64,000 bases of DNA from Mycteria americana (taxonomy: Eukaryota > Chordata > Aves > Ciconiiformes > Ciconiidae), in NCBI RefSeq assembly GCF_035582795.1, contig NW_027445626.1, positions 1,240,001-1,304,000 of the forward strand, in the 5' to 3' direction. This document shows, one piece after another, positions 58,278-64,000 of the stretch; the stretch's first letter is position 1; every line of letters begins with the position of its first letter. The notes beneath the pieces were generated by a model, which made no database searches, was not told where the DNA came from, and was given only the letters and a program-made list of their open reading frames with translations. The position numbers and the translations under genes were made by a program.

Positions 58278-59990
58278 ACAGACTCATGGAGTCATAAAAT
58301 AATAGAATCTTTTAGGCTGGAAAAGACATTTAAGATCATCAAGTCAAACTGTCAACCTAACACTGCCAGGTCCACCACTAAACCATGTCCCTAAGCACCA
58401 CATCTACACGGCTTTTCAATACCTCCAGGGGTGGTGACTCAACCACTTCCCTGGGCAGCCTGTTCCAGTGCTTGACAACCCTTTCAGTGAAGAAATTTTT
58501 CCCAATATCCAGTCTAAACTTCCCCTGGTGCAACTTGAGGCCATTTCCTCTTGTCCTATCTCTTGTTACTTGGGAGAAGAGACCGACCCCACCTCTCTAC
58601 AACCTCCTTTCAGGCAGTTGTAGAGAGCAAGAAGGTCTCCCCTCAGCCTCCTTTTCTCCAGGCTAAACAACCCCAGTTCCCTCAGCCGCTCCCCATCAGC
58701 CTTGTGCTCCAGACCCTTCCCCAGCTCCGTTGCCCTTCTCTGCACATGCTCCAGCCCCTCATTGTCTTCCTTGTAGTGAGGGGCCCAAAACTGAACACAG
58801 CATTCGAGGTGCGGCCTCACCAGTGACGAATACAGGGGCATGATCAGGGGCACCTCCCTAATGCTGCTGGCCACACAACTTATGATACAAGCCAGGATGC
58901 CACTGGCTTTCTTGGCCACCTGGGCACACTGCTGGCTCATATTCAGGCGGCTGTCGACCAACACCCCCAGGTCCTTTTCTGCTGGGCAGCTTTCCAGCCG
59001 CTCTTCCCCAAGCCTTTAGCGTTGCATGGGGTTGCTGTGGCCCAAGTGCAGGACCTTGCACTTGGCCTTGTTAAACCTCATACAATTGACCTCAGCCCAT
59101 CGATCCAGCCTGTCCAGGTCCCTCTGCAGAGCCTTCCTACCCTCCAGCAGATCAACACTCCTGCCCAGCTTGGTGTTGTCTGCAAACTTACTGAGGGTGC
59201 ACTCGATCCCCTCATCCAGATCATTGATAAAGATATTAAACAGAACTGGCCCCAGTACTGAGCCCTGGGGGACACCACTGGTGACCGACCACCAACTGGA
59301 TTGAACTCCATTCAGCACAACCCTTTCGGCCTGGTCATCCAGCCAGTTTTTTACCCAGTGAAGAAGTCTATCCTACCCATGAGCAGCCAGTTTCTACAGG
59401 AGAATGCTGTGGGAAATGGTGTCCAAGTCTTTAGTAAAGTCCAAGTAGACAACATGCACAGCCTTTCCCTCATCTACTAGGCAGGTCACCTTGTCATAGA
59501 AGGAGATCAGGTTAGTCAAGCAGGACCTGACTTTCATAAGCCCATCAACCTAGGCCTGATCACCTGGTTGTCCTGTACGTGCCATGTGGTGGCACTCAAG
59601 ACGATCTGCTCCATAACCTTCCCCGGCACTGAGGTCAGACTGACAGGCCTGTAGTTCCCTGGATTCTCCTTCTGGCCCTTCTTCTAGATTGGCACCACAT
59701 TTGCTAGCCTCGTATCAACTGGGACCTACCCAGTTAGCCAGGACTGCTGAGAAAGGATTGAAAGTGGCTTGGTGAGCACTTCCACCAACTCCCTCAGTAC
59801 CCTTGGGTGGATCCCATCTGGCCCCATAGACCTGTGTTTGTCTATGTGGTGTAGCAGGTCACTAACCATTTCCCCTTGGATTATGGGGGCTTCATTCTGC
59901 TCCGCGTCCCTGTCTTCCAGCTCAGGGGGCTGGGTACCTGGAGAACAACTGGTCTTGCTATTGAAGACTGAGGCAAGAGAAACCTCTTGA
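58278..59990 (-). mobile_element. CR1 LINE, about 1.7 kb
   Basis: Same subfamily as the 50.4 kb copy. The 3' end is at 58278 with AAGATCATCAAGTC. The minus-strand RT C-terminal end includes [14 protein letters not shown] and KFADNTKLG (D to N in the catalytic FADD). The upstream part extends to the block DKHRSMGPDGIHPRVLREL. Several frame breaks between 59320 and 59720 disable it. Confidence 0.92.
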
Positions 59991-59999
59991 AGTAGTAAA

Positions 60000-60540
60000 A
60001 CCAGTAGTGGCCACTCCTGAAGGGAGAGGAGAATAACCCCATCCATCAGGACAGGCTGGGACTTGACCAGCTAACCCTGAGGAGGAGGCTCTGGGCACTA
60101 CAGGGGACACCATATGAGCCAGTAGCGCATGCTCACCATGAACAAGGCCAGCTGCATACGGGGCAGCATTAGGAGGAGAATTGGCCACGCAGACATCTTG
60201 AGTTCTCACCCCTCTTGTCTCAGCACTGGTGTGGCCACACACAAAGAGGTGTGTCTCAGTGTGGGGCTCCTCATTTTGCAGAAGGAGGGAGGAATTGGAG
60301 AGTGTGCAGAGGAGGTCTGCCAAGGTGGTGTTTGGTGCACATGACCTGTGTGGGACGGTTGAGGGACATGGGTTTCTTTGTCCCAGCGTTGTTCAGGCTC
60401 TGGACAATATGGGAGTAGCCTGAGAGTGCTTGAAGGTTGGTTTCAGAGATGGCAGAGCTGTTCTTTGTAGTGGGAAACAGCATGAGAAAGAAATAATGCC
60501 ACAAAGTGCAGCTTGGGACGTCCAGAGTGGACATGAGGAG
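60000..60540 (+). mobile_element. Diverged CR1 fragment (paralogue of 41.9 kb)
   Basis: Matches 41925-42430 block by block (GAATAACCCCATC, GACTTGACCAGCTAA, CAGCATTAGGAGGAG, GTGTGGCCACA, GGAAACAGCATGAGAAAG). No intact frame. Confidence 0.55.
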
Positions 60541-61319
60541 AAAGAACTGTCACTCCAAGGGCAGTGCTGTTGTGCAACAGGTCACCCTGGGTGAGCCCAA
60601 GGCTTTGTGTTTTAAGGAAGAGCCAGGGAGGCTGGAGAGATTCCAGTAAAGGCAGGAAGATGCTGAGGTGAGAGCAAGGTGCAGTAGCAGGGTGGGTGCC
60701 TACAGCCTGCAGGGAAAGAGGCAGAGGTGATGCAAGCCCATAGGACAGCCTGTGGTGGAGATGACAGCGGGATGTAGAAAGGCTGAAAGCCCCCAACAGA
60801 GAGGAGCTCTTTCTGCCGTTGGCAATGGCCATTGTCTCTGCCGCTGATGCCTCTGAGGAGACAACTTATCCTTTTAGCATTAGGGCCTCATTGCCTCCTT
60901 GTCCACATCCAGGAGCCTGGGAGGTGTCGCAGCATAGTCCTGCCCTTGGCATCACACATCCCCACATCACACGGCCCCAGGAAGAGCCCTGAGCACCGTG
61001 TGAGGGCCAAGATCTCCCTTCCCAGGGGCTGGGGGTCAGTTGGTTAATGGGGTCAGGGCTCGGCCCTTTGCCTTAATGGGACACATCAAGGTTTACTAGC
61101 ATCAGAGCCACCTTCACATGTCCTTTGCCTGCCATCTCTGCCTCCAGCTTTCTGCTCTAACCAGTCCCCAGGGAGGCTTTGTCAGTAATGTCCCTCAGTG
61201 GGACCCATTAAGGCTCAAAGAAACTTTGCAGTTTGCATCCGACTTCTTCAGAGGTTTCCTCAACTTCTTCTCAGTGTCTGAGCTTCACGGACTTGGTCCC
61301 AAACCCACCAGAGAGGTCA
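60541..61319. other. No gene seen
   Basis: No exon or known repeat recognised before the inverted-duplication arm begins. Confidence 0.4.
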
Positions 61320-63640
61320 TTACAACACCTTGGGCTGGTCCTCTGCTGTTGAGCTGTTCCAGGCTCCTGGGATGGAGGGAGTGCATGGCAAGCAGGAAGA
61401 GCTACAGAGAGACAGCTCTGCCCAGGAGCAGCTCCTCTGCAAAGCACCGCAGGGCTGAGGGCACTGCCTGCAGGCACTGAGTGGAGACAAGCAGGGCAGA
61501 GAGAGGTTAAAGGCGGTCTGGGCTGGGTGGATGGCTGAGAGTTCACTGCAGGAGCAATCTTCACAGCCTCTCCACCCTAAGTCTTTCACTGCATGGCAAT
61601 GAACATGAGCTCCCTGGAGGGGTACGATAAATCTGTCACAGCGTACAGAGATCTCTCTCCAACGTAGAGCAGTAGGATGTGCTCCCGAGCAGGGCTTCCC
61701 TGCTGCACTGTCAGAGGGACAGGTAATGACAGTTGCCTTCTCCCGGGGATGGCTGCAGGGGTGTGAAGCCGGGTGTGCAGGCAGGGCTGCCCAGGGCTGT
61801 CCTGCAGAGCAGGGTCCCTGCGCCCAGGGGGCTGTGTGCCAGGGCAGGGACTCTGACGCTTGCCAGGGCCAGCACTGAGCCTGCCCGGGTGGCTCCACAC
61901 AGTGCTGCAGGGAGAAGCTGTGGGTGGAAGGAGCGGCCCCCGTCAGGGCGCGGTCCCTCTGCTGTGGAGAGGGTGCTGCGTGGGTCAGGGCTGCTCACAG
62001 CTCCACATCACTTCAGGACATTGCCAGAGGCAGATTTTCAAGAAGCACATCAAGGCAGGTGCTACGTGGAAGGAAAGGTGCTTTCTGAAGCCTGTGCTTT
62101 CCGTTTCCTGCTGAGTTTGTGGGGGAACATAGCCATGGAGCTGTGAGGTTTGCAGAAGAGACTGAGACCTCGACAGCATTAGACTGAGAGGTCAGTAGGT
62201 CTGTGAGGAAGCTGATTCAGTCCCTCCACCAGTTCCTTTGCCTAATGAAAGCCCCATCACTTGTGTGGAATCCTCGTGGGTTATCTGACCTGCCCCTTCT
62301 CTGAGATGCTCCTGGGCAGTGTCCTGCTGCCAGGAGGGCTCTGCAGGGCAGACCTGAGCACGGAGCGGGTGGGATGTAGTCTGTGGGCACTGATAGGTAG
62401 CAGCCATGGGGAGAGAGAAGCAGCTCCTGGCAGGCACAGATCCAGGCAGCAGAGACACAGACCGCGAGCGAGAGCAAAGTGCTGAGAGCAAAGGCTGGGA
62501 GGGGGGAATTGGGCATCTCCCTGTCAGCCCTTCACTGAACATGTTTTTCCCCTACCAAGTCTGTCAGTCTCCTCTGCCACCCAGCAGAGCCTCTGCCCTC
62601 AAGGCGCTGGGGTGCAGGGCAGGAGCTGCCTCCTCTGCAGCCTGAGCTCCAGCAGAGGAGACTCTCCTGAGTGCCCATCTCTCCCTCCCTGGCCTTGCCT
62701 CACTTGGCAGAAGCCCTGGGGTATTTCTCCTGCTTTCTCCACCTGCCCCTGCTGCTGCTGTTTTCAGGCTCTCTAGGGATGGGCTTTGCAGCAGCAGCTC
62801 AGCAACTGACCCTGCAGGTCTGGCCATGCAGCTGTGTCCATGGGAGCAAGGTGCCCAAGGCCTCTTCTAGCCTGTGGGTGTCTGGGCAATGCAGTCCATA
62901 GGGTGGGGAGAAAGCTGGCTCTCTCTTCAGGACACCCCATCTTCAGGGCATCCGGAAGCTCACAGCTCTTCCCTGGGGAGGGGAGTGTGGAGATCGTCTG
63001 CATTTTGCAACTGGCTTCCTCTGTTCTGAGAGTATCCAGTTTCCTTTCCAGTATCCAGTTTCCTTTCAGGGCAAGAGCTGAGTGTGACCATCCTGTGGCT
63101 CCGAGAGGTGTGAGCCAAGGGCAGCTGAGAGCAAGACTGAGGGACAGACCATCTCTCCTCCCTATGCACTGAGGGTCCAGCCCTTTGCCTGCCAGGGCTC
63201 TCAGGGTAGCACTTGTAGTGTAGCAGAAATGCCAAGGATGTCTGCCTTCAGCAAATCCCCCTCAGGTGGGACAAGGAACAGGAACAAAAGAAACCGCAAC
63301 AAAACCAAACCCCCACAGCTCTCCTCTACAGTCGGGTGAGTTGGGAGGGACAGTTGTGAGATGGCATTGATTTCATGAGTGGATTTAAGCAGAGATCACT
63401 CCTGGTTTCTCTCTGCCTGTTGGTGCACAGCAGGACTGACTCCTCCGGTGCCCACAGCAGAATCCCCTGCTCCCCATTGGGCCCTCAGCCAGCAAGAAAG
63501 AGAGTTGCAGCCAGGCAGCTGCATGAAGGTCTTTCTGGAAGGAGAGAGAGACGCTGGCGGGGTGTGTTTCTGTGAGAAGTGCAGCAGGTTTTGCTGAGAG
63601 CTGTGTGTCCTAACACTTCACTGCCTTTTCCTCTTTGGAC

Positions 63641-63642
63641 AG
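63641..63642 (+). other. Splice acceptor before OR14 coding exon
   Basis: The pyrimidine-rich CTTTTCCTCTTTGGACAG ends at 63642, 24 bases before the ATG. Bird OR14 genes commonly have a non-coding first exon spliced just ahead of the start, and the same acceptor is kept in the left-arm pseudogene. Confidence 0.5.
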
Positions 63643-63665
63643 GCCCCCATACCCAGAGGAAGCAA

Positions 63666-64000
63666 ATGTCCAACAGCAGCTCCATAACCAAGTTTCTCCT
63701 CCTGGCATTCGCAGACACACGGGAGCTGCAGCTCTTGCACTTCTGGCTCTTCATGGGCATCTACCTGGCTGCCCTCCTGGGCAACGGCCTCATCATCACC
63801 ACCGTAGCCTGTGGCCACCACCTCCACACCCCCATGTACTTCTTCCTTCTCACCCTCTCCCTCCTTGACCTGGGCTCCATCTCCACCACTGTCCCCAAAG
63901 CCATGGCCAATTCCCTGTGGGACACCAGGGCCATTTCCTACCAAGGGTGTGTGGTCCAGGTCTTTTTCTTTTTCTTTTTTATGTCAGCTGAGTATTTTCT
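63666..64000 (+). CDS. OR14-type olfactory receptor, 5' part, open to window end
   Basis: Odorant G-protein-coupled receptor of the bird-expanded OR14 type, expected in olfactory neuron cilia. ATG at 63666 is followed by 111 open codons: MSNSSSITKFLLLAFADTRE with N-glycosylation site NSS, then TM1, HHLHTPMYFFLLTLSLLDLG at TM2, the PKAMANSLWDTRAISY block and the TM3 cysteine, and MSAEYF at the edge. The DRY motif and TM4-TM7 lie beyond the window, so intactness cannot be judged. The start codon is good compared with the ATA of its inverted sister. A run of seven codons rich in phenylalanine (TTTTTCTTTTTC) in TM3 is compatible with OR14 receptors. Confidence 0.85.
   Translation, partial: MSNSSSITKFLLLAFADTRELQLLHFWLFMGIYLAALLGNGLIITTVACGHHLHTPMYFFLLTLSLLDLGSISTTVPKAMANSLWDTRAISYQGCVVQVFFFFFFMSAEYF

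Larger units (their letters stand above)
61320..64000 (+). repeat. Inverted duplication, right arm (OR14 and upstream region)
   Basis: Collinear, in opposite orientation, with 46750-43850. It runs off the window edge, so its far end is unknown. Apart from the OR14 gene it contains no recognised exon. Confidence 0.75.

Overview
The window looks like avian genomic DNA, most likely from a chromosome end or another repeat-rich accessory region. The evidence is numerous CR1 LINEs in both orientations with CR1-type 3' ends, olfactory receptors of the bird-expanded OR14 type, LTRs of a widespread avian endogenous retrovirus group, and a degenerate CCCTAA-like C-rich strand in the first 300 bases, oriented as at the left end of a chromosome. 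Most long open frames fall inside low-complexity or satellite DNA, or are shadows, and are not genes.

Layout. 0-14.9 kb: telomere-like sequence, a 65-bp minisatellite, CR1 copies and three decayed olfactory receptor genes (2.6-3.6, 4.9-5.6 and 11.2-12.2 kb). 15.0-17.0 kb: a 2-kb tract that switches from polypurine to polypyrimidine, followed by a CR1 reverse transcriptase fragment and a decayed LTR (17.0-18.5 kb). 18.7-20.8 kb: a tRNA-Phe-like pseudogene and an intact-looking tRNA-Ala(CGC). 21.3-34.1 kb, minus strand: the main gene, a complete 17-exon scavenger receptor cysteine-rich (SRCR) receptor of the CD163/WC1 type. All its introns are phase 1 and the summed coding length is 3723 bases (1240 codons plus stop). 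35.3-38.2 kb: minisatellites and two short exons of what may be a WNK-kinase-like gene fragment. 39.4-42.4 kb: CR1 copies. 43.8-46.8 kb and 61.3-64.0 kb: two inverted copies of an OR14 gene with its upstream region. The left copy is dead and the right copy is open as far as the window edge. 48-60 kb between these arms: CR1s, a 12-bp satellite of about 4.6 kb split by a solo LTR, a second LTR, another 65-bp minisatellite array and another long CR1.

How it works together. The only confidently functional protein-coding gene is the SRCR receptor. It has a signal peptide, nine extracellular SRCR domains, a short hinge, a transmembrane helix and a tyrosine-containing tail (YEEI and two GYDDA motifs), as expected of a signalling or scavenging receptor on leukocytes. 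Its ectodomain has been growing by tandem duplication of exon pairs, and two decayed SRCR exons remain in its introns. The olfactory receptors form an unrelated, mostly dead cluster. Boundaries of repeats and LINE copies are estimates by eye; splice sites of the SRCR gene were read base by base.
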